This document shows, one piece after another, positions 11,346 to 23,426 of a stretch of 64,000 nt of DNA. The DNA lies in NCBI GenBank assembly GCA_949130495.1, contig OX422221.1, positions 151,757,741-151,821,740 on the forward strand. Direction: 5' to 3'. Under the pieces are notes generated by a model. That model saw nothing but the letters and a program-made list of their open reading frames with translations, was not told the origin of the DNA and searched no databases. The DNA is from Sambucus nigra. Taxonomy: Eukaryota > Streptophyta > Magnoliopsida > Dipsacales > Adoxaceae. Position 1 is the stretch's first letter. Every line of letters starts with the position of its first letter. The position numbers and the translations under genes are program-made.

Positions 11346-11966
11346 TGTATACAACACCCCAAAAGAAAGTTAAAGATGTTTTAACATCTCACCTTTTAGA
11401 ATTGCAACACATGGATTTAATGGGTCCCTCTACACTTACGTGTATATGTGGTAACTCCTACATCCTTATCATTGTAGATGACTTTTCTAGATCTACTTGG
11501 GTTGAGTTTATGAAAGAAAAATACAATATTTTCAAAACTTTTTAAGAATCGAGAATGAAAAGGATAATTTAGTACCTAGGGTTCGATGTGACAAGGGTGG
11601 AGAGTTTAAAGACACCAGTGTAGTATAGGATTGTATAGAAAATGGGCATAAACATGAATTTATTGAACCCAAAAATCCTTAACAAAATGGTATAGCAAAA
11701 GGAAATAACCGAACTATACAAGAATTGGATTGCGTCTTACTTCACGCTAAAAATTTGTCAAAATATTTTTGGGTTGAGGCTACAAAAATTGTGTGTCAAA
11801 TAATAAATGGAGTGCCTTTAAGTAAAAGCTCTAAACAAAAATCATACAAAGTTTAGTATGGAAAACAACCCAATTTCAAATATTTTAGAGTGTTTAATAG
11901 TGAGTGGTATGTTTATAAGGACAGAGAACACTTGTCTAAATTTGACACCAGAGGTGAGAAGGGTAT
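11346..11966 (+). pseudogene. Copia integrase core, broken
   Basis: Catalytic-core landmarks appear in order. ELQHMDLMGPSTL has the first Asp and IIVDDFSRSTWVEFM follows it. RCDKGGEFKDTSV, after a frameshift near 11543, has the second Asp, and NGIAKGNNRTIQE sits near the catalytic Glu region. The C-terminal landmark DREHLSKFDTRGEKGI sits immediately before the Gypsy LTR. Integrase joins element cDNA to the chromosome. Frameshift at about 11543 and stops (for example near 11630 and 11680) inactivate it. It is cut at 11966 by the Gypsy insertion. Confidence 0.85.
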
Positions 11967-12401
11967 TATAATGCCCCACACTTTTATAGAAAATTAAATT
12001 TTCCTAAATGGGTGTAATTTGAAAATTTGAGGAATTACTCGGAATAATAATTTTTGGAGTTTTGGAGTGTTAGAGGATTTTCGATGTATGTTATAACTAC
12101 TTTTGGGAAAAAGTAGACGAGAATGATTATTTTATTACACGTCGCAGTGAGTAAAGCGACAGAGGACAATATTTTAATGGGAAAACCCGCATGGAGATGT
12201 GTTGGGTTAAAATAGTGAATTGCAGCCAAGTACCTCGGATGGAAATTATGATTGCGCGATTAGTCTCTAAATGACTGAGATAGTCAGAATAGAGTATCTG
12301 AGGGTATTGTTCAGGCCCCGAGTATATTGGGCTACTAAGGACTCGTAATTGAGTAAATGAGTCATTTTTGGGTTTAATAAGGGATAAACCCTTTTTCTCC
12401 C

Positions 12402-12408
12402 TATATAA
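12402..12408 (+). promoter_or_regulatory. TATA box of Gypsy LTR copy 1
   Basis: TATATAA within 'ctccctatataaggaaaggg', followed by a purine-rich leader (gagaggaggata...). The whole block is conserved in the other LTRs (18753-18759 and 54716-54722). A conserved TATA about 435 bp into a 3.3-kb LTR implies a short U3 and a very long transcribed R/U5 portion. Confidence 0.7.
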
Positions 12409-12867
12409 GGAAAGGGAGGGGAAAAAAGTAAAGAAAAGAAAGAGGAGCGGAGAGGAGAGGAGGATAGAAAAGAGGAAGAAAAGAGAGGTTTCGGCCAAAC
12501 TCAGGGATTCGACTCGAGATCGTCTGATTTTATCCACGAGGCAAGTGTTTGGTTACTTTATTTATTTTAGAGCATAAATCTCATATCAAAATTTGGTATT
12601 AACAAATCAGAAGATTTTTGGGATGGGATTTTATGAATCAAAATGGGTTTTTGAAAGTTAAATGAGTAAACCCCGACTTTTATCCAATTCGAGAAACTTA
12701 GGAAATTATTGAAATCATTTGTTGGTTTTTGGGTTCTAGGATGTTTAGAACCCATTTTATATATGTATATATCGTTGTTCGAGGTTGGAGGACGTTGGGG
12801 TAGGAGATAAAAGCATGGGAGGAGATTTAATGGATGAAAAATCTTCTTGGAGAAGAAGATGTCTGAA

Positions 12868-12945
12868 GCGATCAATCGATCAAGGGTAACGGATCGATCG
12901 ATCGACCATCGATAGATCGAAGGCCAAGGGTCGATCGATCAACCC
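12868..12945. repeat. GATCGATC palindrome block, LTR copy 1
   Basis: Dense overlapping ATCGATCG units on both sides of 'aaggccaagg'. Equivalent blocks lie at 19222-19300 and 55184-55250. Copy 2 contains the perfect 18-bp palindrome GGGTCGATCGATCGACCC (19281-19298). The block is downstream of the TATA box and so within the predicted transcript, where it could fold into a hairpin. Confidence 0.75.
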
Positions 12946-13722
12946 TTGAGAATTTTTGGTAATTTTTGACTAGGGTTAATTACATGGGATGATTTCCAAT
13001 TTTAATTGGTTCTAGATTATTCATTTGAGGAAATAAGTATTTATTTAGTAGTTTAGCACTACCCATTTGAGAAAATTTATAGGGGTCAGGAGGGTGCTAA
13101 ATTTGTGTGGCACTAAAAATCATATTTTCGAGGAAAATAATGGATTAAGAAAATCAAGGTTTAGAGTTCCTAAAATAGAGTGGGTACGTGTAAATTTCTA
13201 TTAATAAATGAAATATAGACCTTGGGTTCATGGAAGATGGAATCCATGACTTATTTATTTAAGGGTGTTTAGGGCGAGTAACACTTGAGTTGATCTTTCG
13301 GTGGGGGATGGTGGGCATAAAATTAATCATGAAGAGAATGTAATTATGTGTAAAATTGTGTGCGAGAAAATCCTACAAGGTGGATAGGATGAAATTGGGA
13401 TATAGGCTAAAGAGGATTTAGCGGTTGTCCGATACGTCTTTTGACGACTGTCATTATAGGTGGTGCAATACTTATGAGAATTAAGATAAGTCAATGGTAT
13501 ACTTATGTAATTAGTACGAATTGGTACATTAGGGTTCATGTATAAGTCCTTAATTAGTGATTAAGGTGTGAGTTATACTTCAGAGAGAGAACACTTATGA
13601 GATTAGTAATTAAGTAGTAAGGTACTTAAATACTATTATGAAATTGGCAATTGTAGCCATATCTACATTTGAGGGCTGATCAATGTGTGTGATTAAAGTA
13701 TATATATAATATGATATGGATA

Positions 13723-13730
<8 letters not shown>

Positions 13731-13811
<81 letters not shown>
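13731..13811. repeat. (TA)n microsatellite, about 40 units
   Basis: Pure TA/AT run preceded and followed by short TG tracts. The corresponding sites in LTR copies 2 and 3 (20039-20098 and 55957-56092) hold different mixtures of AT and GT runs, showing independent slippage after the copies separated. Confidence 0.9.
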
Positions 13812-13818
<7 letters not shown>

Positions 13819-14764
13819 GATGGTACATATATATGTGAAGCATACCCCCTCTAATGTTATTATTGGGAAGTTGCGCGATGAGGGTGAGTACCCTGGCTCG
13901 ACGAGCAGGGTGTGGATATTCCCCAGGTCGTAGCGTCCAATGTTATATTGTATGATTTTTATTTGGGGTGGGACGCGGTGGGTATGTTTCATCTCATTAC
14001 CGGGGAGGAACTACGACTGCTTTCCAGACGTTGTGTGTGTGTTGGCCGCGATGTTGGTGATATTGAGTCCGACCGCTGGTCCCCCGGATGGTATGTTGGT
14101 GATATTTACCTCGTTGGAATGGTTATTATACTTATGTGTGCAATAGGTATAATTATATATGGGATGAGTATATTATATTGTTTGTATATGAAGAGAACCA
14201 TCATATAGTAAACTCATGTATATAAAGTGAAAAGCCTAGTAAAGTGTATTTTTCCCCATTTTCGATAAATTTTGGATCCAGATGTATATGATAATGAATA
14301 TAAAGCTGTAGCATATACATATATATATATATATATATTATTTTATGTTTATACGAGTCTTATATTTACGTTATGTGCTGAGGGTCTAATGAATCTTGAT
14401 GATCAACGCTGCCAAGTAGTAGTGTATCAGGGGGTCCTTATTTGGATTTCTCTTCGCGAGACACCCCACGCACGAACTTAGCGCAGTGTTGAGAATGGAG
14501 AGAAGTTTAGCCCTTAGTACTCGGGATGTCGAGGTTTCTAGCAAATAGGTGAATTAGATTAGTTATCCGGGGTAGCTTAACTCGGATGCTTTAAACGAAT
14601 GCGTTAGGCGTGCACTATTAGAAATTGGGTGAGGGGTATCTCATGGGAGTGCGATACCAATTTAAATATGAGACAAAACTTATTTTTTTTAAATAAAGCA
14701 TTTATGCACTTGAAAAATATTTTTACAACTCGGCCTATGACCCATTTTCCTATTTTTCCTTTCT

Positions 14765-14767
<3 letters not shown>

Positions 14768-14821
<54 letters not shown>
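14768..14821. repeat. (TA)n microsatellite
   Basis: Pure TA run of about 27 units. The homologous site in LTR copy 2 (21044-21055) and copy 3 (57060-57071) has only about six units, so the run expanded in copy 1. Confidence 0.9.
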
Positions 14822-14823
<2 letters not shown>

Positions 14824-15272
14824 TGTCCCGACATAGGGACGCCTAGATGATGATTCCTTCGAGTCAGACGTCTACTGCAGCAGCTGTGGATGCATGAAAG
14901 TTCACTGTAGACGCTTTTATCCTTGTAATCTAGATTGGAGGTATTGTATAAACATTCGGGATGATAACCCAACATCATTTATTTTTTCTTTTATCACCTT
15001 TTATGCAGATTAGTTTGTGTTTTATTATTGTTGAACCGAGTGTTTGGCTATTTTATTTCTCCTTAGTTTCATTTATTTAAGTTGTGCGATGGTTTAATTA
15101 AGTTGGTTTGTGTAAAAAGATTTGTTAAATAAAATTTTGATGCCAGCCTAATAGGTTATTAGCAATTAAATTGGTTTTCGGAAGTTATGCTAAGAATGAT
15201 CCATATGTGACTCATGTTTTACTTTGGTACAGGGGTGATTGCCTGGTATTTTATATGGTGGGGTGTCACAGA

Positions 15273-15283
15273 TGGTATCAGAG
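15273..15283 (+). other. Gypsy primer-binding site 1
   Basis: TGGTATCAGAG, matching the initiator tRNA-Met complement, 2 bp after the LTR end. An identical site occurs at 51505-51515. The third copy at 57523-57533 is degraded (TGTAATCAAAG). Confidence 0.88.
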
Positions 15284-18271
15284 AATCATGTTCTAGTTTC
15301 CTTAGGAATCTGTGCGGATGTACTACGCTTTCAGCGTTGCATTCGATTTGATATAGAGCCTCGGGATTAGGATTGTTTATTTTCTTGTGAGATTTATTTC
15401 TCCTGCCATAGTATAAGATTATAGTAATCTTCTGCACGCTCGTTCGAGATTCGTGTGCGGAGCAAGGAAGGCGGAAGGAGGTGGGGCTTAATGGGAGCTA
15501 TGAGTCTAAGTTGGAGACTAGGATCGTGGAAAAGGTCACTCTCCTTATGGAATTTGCAAAGGACTATTGTGGCGACAACTAGCGTATAGTAGTCATGAGT
15601 ATCCAAGTACCGCTGTAGTAGAGAGTGGTGCTAAAGTGAAATTCACCGATGAAGCTAAGGGTTTGAAAGAGGTCTTTGATAAAGACCATACGTCATGATT
15701 TAAATTTATACGAAGTCGGTGTAGCTTTACTTAGTGGAAGTAGAAGGCTCGGGAGCTTCGACTTAGAGCAGGTTATGGAAGAATAACCATATGCAAAAAA
15801 AATTGAGGAATTTTTTTTTTCACTAAAAGGAGAAAGGTTTAAATGGTGGAAATGGTAGTCATCATTTTTGGGGGAGAAGGATTTTTTGCCGGTAGAGGAT
15901 TCTTACGGACAGTTTCAACCACAAGTTCCTTTGGTTTATCAGTAATGAAGAGAATGCAGTTTATGGATCATTCACATAAGGATCGGTCAGATGTCGATCG
16001 TGAATCAAGAGTGATAAGAAAAAGTAAGCTTTGTACCGAAGTAAGGTAGGTACAATTAAGATAGGGTCCTTCAGTGTCATGATAGGTTTGTTGAATAAGT
16101 GTTGCTAACACTTGTTTAGAATTTGTATCCATGGAACCCATTAGTGGACATCCGCCCGGGGAATTCCTAGAACTAGGACTATAGAAGCTGATAGTAGAGT
16201 TCCTTAATGAAGAAGTTAAGGGTACTATTAAGGCGATTGTCAGGATCGAGACTATATAGTCTAAGATACTGATTACCTTAACAAGGTAAGGATGACCAGA
16301 GATGGAGAATGTTACAATACGGAGCGTAGAACCACGCGATTAGTCCTTGTCGGGTAGGAGTGGAAGGACAAAGATGGAGTACCGAGATGGGACATCAATT
16401 AAAGTAGTTTTTAGGCTCAGTTAGGACAAGTGTACTAAGGCCATTAACCATTTGTAGTAGCCACAGAGATTGGCGAAGTTATCATTATGAGTTTTACCTC
16501 AGATGGCAGAGGTATATTTGGTGTGACTAGATAAAGTCACGCTATTTTGCTAACCCTAGATTCGTGTGTGTAACTCATTCTTTGTGGAAGTATCGATAAC
16601 ATTAATAGAGTGCATGTCTATGTATTTTTCGCGGTAGCAGAGTTATATTTTCCCTCATTCGCTGTAAAAGTGGGTGTTAATATTTTGAATATATATATCT
16701 CGTTTGTATTACTTGTTCTATGTGTGATATATGAGTATAGTGTTTTTCTGAGTATAATATGTTTCTCATCATTTGGAGCGATAGTAGGCTAATGACTGAA
16801 AGACTATCGTGTCCGCAGTTCCAGAAGGGACCAGGTTATTATTGCGATATCTCACCTGGTTACAGGTTGAGTTCTCCTTTGTTGTTATGGGTAGATGGAA
16901 CTTCGGAAAGTAGAGGTTTCATTATTATGATTTGAGTGTGTGGAGGCCTTTTATAGACGATTTAAGGCATGCAAGGATATTGATTTTGTGAATAAGTCAT
17001 ATAATGTGGATGAAACATTATAGATTAAGAGACGTGTGATGATGGTATGCTTATATATGGAAGTGCTATGGAAAAGCACTAAAATGTTTCTCTCACCGTA
17101 ACTATATAGGGGAGGCAAGGTAAAAGAAGTTGATTTAAGTCTTGTAGCTAGGCCTTGATGAGAAGGCATTTTTGAAGATAGTATGTTTTGGGTGTGATGT
17201 TCAAAACAGGTTTGAAGGGAGTAGGCACCTTGATTAATTAGATTTTCTTTTTGCGAAGGTGAGGGATGGAGTGGTAGATGTACGTGGGTAGGTTATTCAA
17301 GTAGGATTTAGGACGTCCCGCTGATAGGCCTTAGGCCATTATATCTCGGTGACCGATGATGCAAGGGAGTAGTGTAACGGGAGGGTTCCTTGTCTGGATT
17401 TCACTTTGCGAGACGTCCCATGCCTGAAATCAAGCAAATGTCGAAAGTCGAGAGAGGCCTTGGGCACTAGGGATGTACTTAGGATTATACTTATTTTGCG
17501 TGGGTAGGGCAACACATAGATCGTAGGATTATTAGGGAGTAAGTTCATTAGAGTTGGTAACGCCGATATAGGAAGATTTTGGGAAGTAAACCACTAGAAG
17601 ATTGGTTAATTAACCCTAAGGAAAATTGAATTTTGCGGGTTGGGAGGACCCATGTGTGAGTATTACACCGAGGAAATAAGGCCCTTATTTAGAGAGAGGG
17701 TTACGTGTCGAACGTTTACAATGGTTGTGATAATAGGCATGAGTTAAAAGGTGTATGTACACGTTAGTAAATTGGGCATATACCGTCTGATATAGAATAT
17801 GTATAGTATATAAGTTGAAGATTATGTCATGAGGCAGTATAAGTGGAATTAGTATGGGTCAAAAGTAACGTCGTGAGAGGTAGGCGATAATCCAATTATA
17901 TAGGGAAATAAGAGATAGCATGCCCAAGATAAACGATGACACTGACGAGAGTGGTTGAGAGTTAGAGTAATTTCTTTTGGGGTGAAATTAGATATCCAGA
18001 TGTTGACGAGCAGACGTTTAGAATCATGTTTGGACGTAAGAGCGGTGGCTGTAGGTTTGTCTTTCTATGTGGGACACTAGAAATGATGGGTGCGATGTGA
18101 TGTTATTAGATTCACTTTACGACTGTGGTAGCAGTATAGTATCATATAAACCTGGTTAGAGGTGAGTGCTGAATGAGTGTATGGTTGAGAACCATTGGGT
18201 TAGTATCGTTCCCCTTGAAGCATTAGGATGTGGCGCAATCCTAAGATAGTGTTGGTAGTTTTGGTTGTATC

Positions 18272-18318
18272 TGAATTTCGAGGACGAAATTCCATTGTAA
18301 GGGGGGGGGGGGGGAGTA
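18272..18318 (+). other. Gypsy 3' internal end and polypurine tract
   Basis: 'atttcgaggacgaaattcc' is followed by AAG and a run of about 14 G, four bases before the next LTR start (TGTAATACCC). This arrangement is typical of plant Ty3/Gypsy elements and confirms + orientation. The equivalent end before LTR copy 3 is deleted. Confidence 0.85.
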
Positions 18319-20036
18319 TGTAATACCCTGTACTTTTATGGGAAATTAAATTTTCCAAAATGGGTGTAATTTGGAAATTTGAAGAATTTCTCAGAATAAT
18401 AATTTTTGGAGTTTAGAAGTGTTATAGGATTTCTGATGTATATTATAACTACTTTTGGGAAAAGTAAACGAGAAGGATTATTTTATTACACGTCGTAGTG
18501 AGTAAAGCGACAGAGGACAATACTTTAATGGGAAAACCCGCATGGAGATGTGTTGGGTTAAAATAGTAAATTGCGGCCAAGTACCTCGGATGGAAATTTT
18601 GATTGCGCGGTTGGTCTCGTAATGGACGAAATAGTCATAATAGAGTATCTGGGGGTATTGTTTAGGCTCCGAGAATATTGGGCTAATAAGGACTCGTAAT
18701 TGAGTAAATGAGTCATTTTTGGGTTTAATGTGGGATAAACCTTTTTTCTCCCTATATAAGGAAAGGGAGGGGGAAAGAAAGGAAAGAAAAGAAAGAGGAA
18801 CAGATAGGAGAGTAGGAGAGAAAATATGAAGAAAAGAGAGGTTCCATCCAAACTCCGCGGGATTCAATTCGGGATCGTTGAATTTTATCCACAAGGCAAG
18901 TGTTTACACTCTTTATTTATTTTGGAGCATAAATCTCATATAAAAATTTGGTATGAACAAATCAGAAGATTTTCGAGATGGGATTTTATGAAACAAAATG
19001 GGTTTTGGGATGTTAAACGAGTAAACCCCGACTTTTATCCAATTCGAGAAACTTAGTAAATTATTTAAATCATTTGTTTGTTTTGGGTTGTAGGATGTTT
19101 ACAACCCATTTTATATATGTATATATCATTGTTTGAGGTTGGAGGACTTTGGTGTAGGAGATAAAACCATGGGAGCAGCTTTAATGGCCAAAACAGCTTC
19201 TCGGAGAAGAAGTTGTCCAAAGCAATCGTCAATCGAGGGTAAAGGATCGATCGATCGACCATCGATCGATCGAAGGCCAAGGGTCGATCGATCGACCCTT
19301 CAGGATTATTGTCAATTTTTGCGTAGGGTTAATTACATGGGATTATTTCCAATTTTAATTTTTCTATCTTATTCATTCGAGGAAATAAGTATTTATCTAG
19401 TAGTTTAGCACTAGCCATTTGAGGAAATTTATAGGGGCTAGGAGGGTGCTAAATTAGTGTGGCACTAAAAATCATATTTTTGAGAAAAATAATGGATTAA
19501 GAAAATAAAAGTTTAGAGTTCCAAAAATAGAGTGGGGCGCTGAAAATTTCTATTAATAAATGAAATATAAACCTTGGGTTCATGGAAGATGGAATCCATG
19601 ACTTATTTATTTAAGGGTGTTTAAGGCGAGTAACACTTGAGTTGATCTTTCGGTGGGGGATGGTGGGTATAAAATTAAGCACTAAGAGAATGTAATTATG
19701 TATAAAATTGTGTGCGAGAAAATCCTACATGGTGGAAAGGATGAAATTGGTATATAAGCTAAAGAGGATTTAGCGGTTGTCTGATACGTCTATTGACGAC
19801 TGTCATTACAGGTGGTGCAATACTTATGAGAATTAAGATAAGTCAATGGTATACTTATGTAATTAGTACGAATTGGTACATTAGGGTTTATGTACAACTC
19901 CTTAATTAGTGATTAAGGTGTGAGTTATACTTCAGAGAGAGAATACTTATGAGATTAGTATTTAAGTAGCAAGGTACTTAAATATTATTATGAAATTAGC
20001 AATTGTAGCCATATCTACATTTGAGGAGTGATAAAG

Positions 20037-20072
<36 letters not shown>

Positions 20073-21181
20073 GTGTGTGTGTGTTTGTGTGTGTGTGGAT
20101 GGTATATATACATATGTGAAGCATACCCCCTCTAATGCTATTATTGGGAAGTTACGCGATGAGGGTGAGCACCCTGGCTCGGGGAGCGGGGTGTGGATAT
20201 TCCCCAGGTCGTAGCGTCCAGTGTTATATTGTATGAATTTTATTTGGGGTGGGACACGGTGGGTATGTTTCGTCTCATTACCGGGTAGGAACTAGGACCG
20301 CTTCACAGACGTTGTGTGTGTGTTGGCCACGATGTCGGTGATATTGAGTCTGACCGCTGGTCCCCAGGATGGTATATGAGTGATGCCATGGAAGATGATG
20401 GCATTGAGAGACCTCATCCTCGAGTTATAGCTCGTTGGGATGGTTATTATACTTATGTGTGCAATAGGTATAATTATATACGGGATGAGTATAGTATATT
20501 GTTTGTATATGATGAGAAGCCATCATATAGTAAACTCATGTACATAAAGTGAAAAGCCTAATAAAGTGTACTTTTCCCCATTTTCGGTAAATTTTGGATC
20601 TGGATATATATATATGTTTATATTAGTATTATATTTACGTCATGTGCTGAGGGTCTAATCAATCTCGACAATCGATACTGCCAAGTAGTAGTGTATCGGG
20701 GGGGGGTTCGTTGTTTGGATTTCGCTTCGCGAGACACCCCACGCACGAACTTAGTGTAGTGTTGAGAATGGAGAGAAGTTTATCTCTTAGTACTCGGGTT
20801 GTCGAGGTTTCTAGCAGACGGGTGAATTAGATTAGTTAGGTGGGGTAACTTAACTAGGATGTTTTAAATGAATGCGTTAGGAATGCAATAGTAGAAGAGG
20901 GGTGAGGGGTATCTCATGGGAGTGTGATACTAATTTAAATATGAGACAAAACATATTTTTTCTTAATAAAGCATTTATGCACTTGTAAAATTGTTTTTAC
21001 AACTCGGCCTCTGACCCGTTTTGCTATTTTTCCTTTCTTCCTATATATATATATAGGTGTCCAGACACAGGGATGCCTAGAGGATGATTCCTTTGAGTCA
21101 AAGGTCTGGTACAGTAGCTCTGGATGCATGCAGGTTCACTGTAGATGCTTCTACCCTTGTAATCTAGATAGGAGGTACTGT
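18319..21181 (+). repeat. Gypsy LTR copy 2, left part
   Basis: Starts TGTAATACCCTGTAC. It is split by the CACTA element after 'ggaggtactgt' and continues at 51181. TATA box at 18753-18759. GATCGATC block at 19222-19300. GT/AT microsatellite at 20039-20098. An open frame at 20316-20552 (78 codons) has a non-repetitive composition, but LTR copy 1 lacks part of its sequence and no family is recognisable. Confidence 0.87.
21179..21181. other. CACTA target-site duplication, left
   Basis: 'tgt', identical to the right-flank copy at 51178-51180. Removing the element and one copy rebuilds 'ggtactgtataaacattcgg', which matches the uninterrupted sequence in LTR copy 3 (57190-57209, 'ggtactgtataaacatttgg'). 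Confidence 0.95.
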
Positions 21182-21189
21182 CACTACAC

Positions 21190-21835
21190 CAAATCCTGCA
21201 AATGATCACGCCCAGTGGGTCAAGGCCCAAGTCTGCGACCAGCTCGTCGCGGACTTGGGCCGTGATCCAATCAATATTTGGTGTGACCATATTTATTACC
21301 ACACTAAATTTTTCATGCTCGGGAAGTTATCACAGACTTGGGCCGTGACCACTGTCATCACGGACTTGGGCTGTGTCCAGGTCGTGACCATCTTGGTGCC
21401 AAACTCGCGCCAAAATTCCCTCCAATCTTGGTCACGGGTGGGTCACGGCTTAAGTCCATGACCCATGACATGATGACGAAGAGAATACACACATTGAGGG
21501 TCACGGCTTAGGGTCGTGACCATTTCTGGGTGTGGGTCACGGCTATGGGCCGTGACTAAAGATCATTCAGGAAGTAGGGTTGATGTGAAGAGGGTTGTGC
21601 ATAGTGGGTCACGGCTCTAGGCCGTGACCAGGTGTAAGTGGTGTGAGTCACGGCTATTGGCCATGACCAATACTCAAGCAGATAGTAGGGCGGAAAAGGG
21701 TCATCAATGGGGGGTCACGGCTCTAGGTCGTGACCAGGTGCGAGCCAGAAATACCCTAGTTTCATTTATTGGTCGCGCGCTTTGTGGGTCACGGCTCTAG
21801 GCCATGACCAGATTAATGACTTAATAAATAAAATG
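21190..21835. repeat. Left subterminal palindromic repeats
   Basis: About eight to ten units close to GGTCACGGC-n5-GCCGTGACC, each itself an inverted repeat, spaced about 40-75 bp. Clear examples lie near 21440, 21498, 21534, 21607, 21646, 21711 and 21786. The left-most variants read 'gcggacttgggccgtgatcc'. By analogy with En/Spm they would be binding sites for the TnpA-type protein. The right subterminal zone has related units. Confidence 0.85.
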
Positions 21836-22450
21836 TTGGTTAGTCATTTGCAATTTATAAGGGTTGTGTATCAAGCTAAGGGATTTCATGCGATTTGGTG
21901 TCATTTCTAAGGTCTAAGCGATTTCAATTGGATTTCATTGGGATTAACCCATGGTATGTATAGATTTCTTTTCATTTCATTTGGATTTCGTGATTTCTAT
22001 TCAAAACCCTAAGTTTTATGTGTGTATGTGTAGATTTATGTTTGTATGTGTGTGTGTATGTATTGATTTATGTTTATATGTGTGTGTATGCATAGATTTA
22101 TGTGTATATGTATGTTTATGTGTGTAACTATGAACAAATAAATTATTTTTTTGTCAATAAACCCTAGATTTATGTGTATATGTATGTTTATGTGTGTGTA
22201 TGTATAGATTGTATGTGTGTGTATGTATAGATTTATGTCAAAAAAATATTAAGTTTTAGTAAACCCTAAATTGTATCTGTGTGTATGTATAGATTATGTC
22301 AACAAACACTAGATTGTATGTGTGTGCATGTATAGATTATGCCAATAAACCCTAGATTATATGTGTGTGTGTATTTTTTTGACAAAATATAATTAAATGG
22401 ATTTTTAAAGACTAAAAAAATTTACATCCACCTTGTCGTGATTTTATTGG
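21836..22450 (+). other. CACTA leader with TG-rich minisatellite
   Basis: 'tttataaggg' at 21857 could be a TATA-like element. 'acccatg|gtatgtatag' near 21951 looks like a splice donor. From about 22010 to 22385 loosely repeated 35-45-bp units of 'tagatttatgtgtatatgtatgtttatgtgtgtg' occur, several with 'aaaccctaga'. No coding frame is seen. I infer a 5' untranslated exon and the start of a long intron ending at the acceptor before 23427. Confidence 0.5.
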
Positions 22451-22789
22451 GGGTTACATGTGTGCCGCATATTATATTGGGGGTTATATACATGTCGTGA
22501 TTTTTTGCACTATAGTGAGATATTGTTGGCTTGGTTGTTGGATACTATGTTGAATTTATTGAATTGATACTAGTGTCGATAAATGTATATGTTATTAAAT
22601 TTGTTGGGTGTGCTCTTGATTTAACTATGAAAAAGTATATCACATATGCTTGTCTTGTTTATATGTATATGTATGTTTAAACTCTCAAAACTTTCAAACC
22701 TAAACCTTAATAGCAGGACTCGTATTCATGCCCTCGTATACCTTTCTAAGGAAAAATGAGGCACGGTGATAAATACTGTCAACAAGAGT

Positions 22790-23345
22790 GGGAGAGGCTG
22801 AAATTAGACCGCACACATAACTCTTTTATTAGCGTGCGTCATATATAGGGTAATCCTATTTATGGGTACGGAAATAAAAAGATCAAACAATTTAACTACC
22901 TTATAAATCATGGATTTGATATCCAACAAGATTACTTGTTTGATCGTATTCTATTTTATCTACCAGAAAACTAGGATGACGTTATACAAAATATATTTCA
23001 CACACATAATCCCGACATAGCCCTGACCTTGGTTACGTTGTTGGAGAAGGGGGAAAAAAATCCACCCGTTATGGATACAACTGCGTATAGAGAGCATTGA
23101 CATAGACTGTGATGTCTCGCGTCCACATGCACGTAAAATTGAATCTTGCCAACAAGTTGAGAAATAGGGGATTCCGAGTTCATGTCACTGACATCTACAT
23201 ATCAATCATAGATACCCTTCCTTCTAGTTGGCCACGTGCAAAAATTCATAGGTTCTTAAAAACTAATATCGAATGGATGGAGATCAGACACATTGAACTT
23301 ATTCTAAAGTCTTACTTTGAAAAGGTATCTATCTATCTATTTATA
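22790..23345 (+). pseudogene. Copia gag-like (UBN2-type) fragments inside the CACTA
   Basis: One frame (about 22890-23075) reads FNYLINHGFDIQQDYLFDRI and, after a stop, ALTLVTLLEKGEK. Another (23148-23345) reads NKLRNRGFRVHVTDIYISII followed by DTLPSSWPRAK and WMEIRHIEL. Both have the pattern 'L...G..I.......IL..LP.S/Y' of Copia gag UBN2 domains. They lie in the likely first intron of the TnpA-like gene. They are best read as retrotransposon fragments caught in the CACTA, in two frames with stops. The match is from pattern memory and moderate. Confidence 0.4.
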
Positions 23346-23426
23346 TAAAACTAATTAAGCTTGATTAATTAGTTATAATTTCATATTACTATAATTATTT
23401 AGTCATTATATTTTTTAATTTTTGTA

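Larger units (their letters stand above)
11967..15270 (+). repeat. Gypsy LTR copy 1 (3304 bp)
   Basis: Starts TATAATGCCCC (TG-to-TA change compared with copy 2) and ends GGGGTGTCACA. It matches copies 2 and 3 along its length. Landmarks are the TATA box (12402), the GATCGATC palindromes (12868-12945), two long AT microsatellites (13731-13811 and 14768-14821) and the 'cgagacacccca' motif near 14457. No supported ORF; open frames here are low-complexity or unshared. Confidence 0.87.
15271..18318 (+). mobile_element. Gypsy internal region 1 (3048 bp), non-coding
   Basis: Complete internal region from primer-binding site to polypurine tract. No frame exceeds about 72 codons and I find no protease, reverse transcriptase, RNase H, integrase or chromodomain motif. 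A short frame near 15807-15950 (IEEFFFSLKGERFKWWKW, then a stop) faintly recalls the tryptophan pair of gag, too weakly to call. Internal regions 2 and 3 are close copies with the same lack of coding capacity, so the parent element was already non-autonomous when it multiplied. Confidence 0.75.

Noticed and set aside
13610..13992. Frames rich in YIYIYI next to histidine/threonine-rich sequence
   Set aside because: These are translations of the (TA)n and (GT)n microsatellites in the Gypsy LTR, of different length in each LTR copy.
15807..15960. A gag-like hint (WWKW) in Gypsy internal region 1
   Set aside because: Only a tryptophan pair and a few residues match, a stop follows at once, and nothing else in gag order is present.
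20316..20552. A 78-codon frame in Gypsy LTR copy 2 with protein-like composition
   Set aside because: LTR copy 1 lacks part of the sequence, no homologue is recognised, and it lies within a long non-coding LTR.
22010..22385. 'aaaccctaga' copies that recall the plant telomere repeat TTTAGGG
   Set aside because: They are scattered within a longer TG-rich unit and never form tandem seven-base repeats, so this is not an interstitial telomere array.
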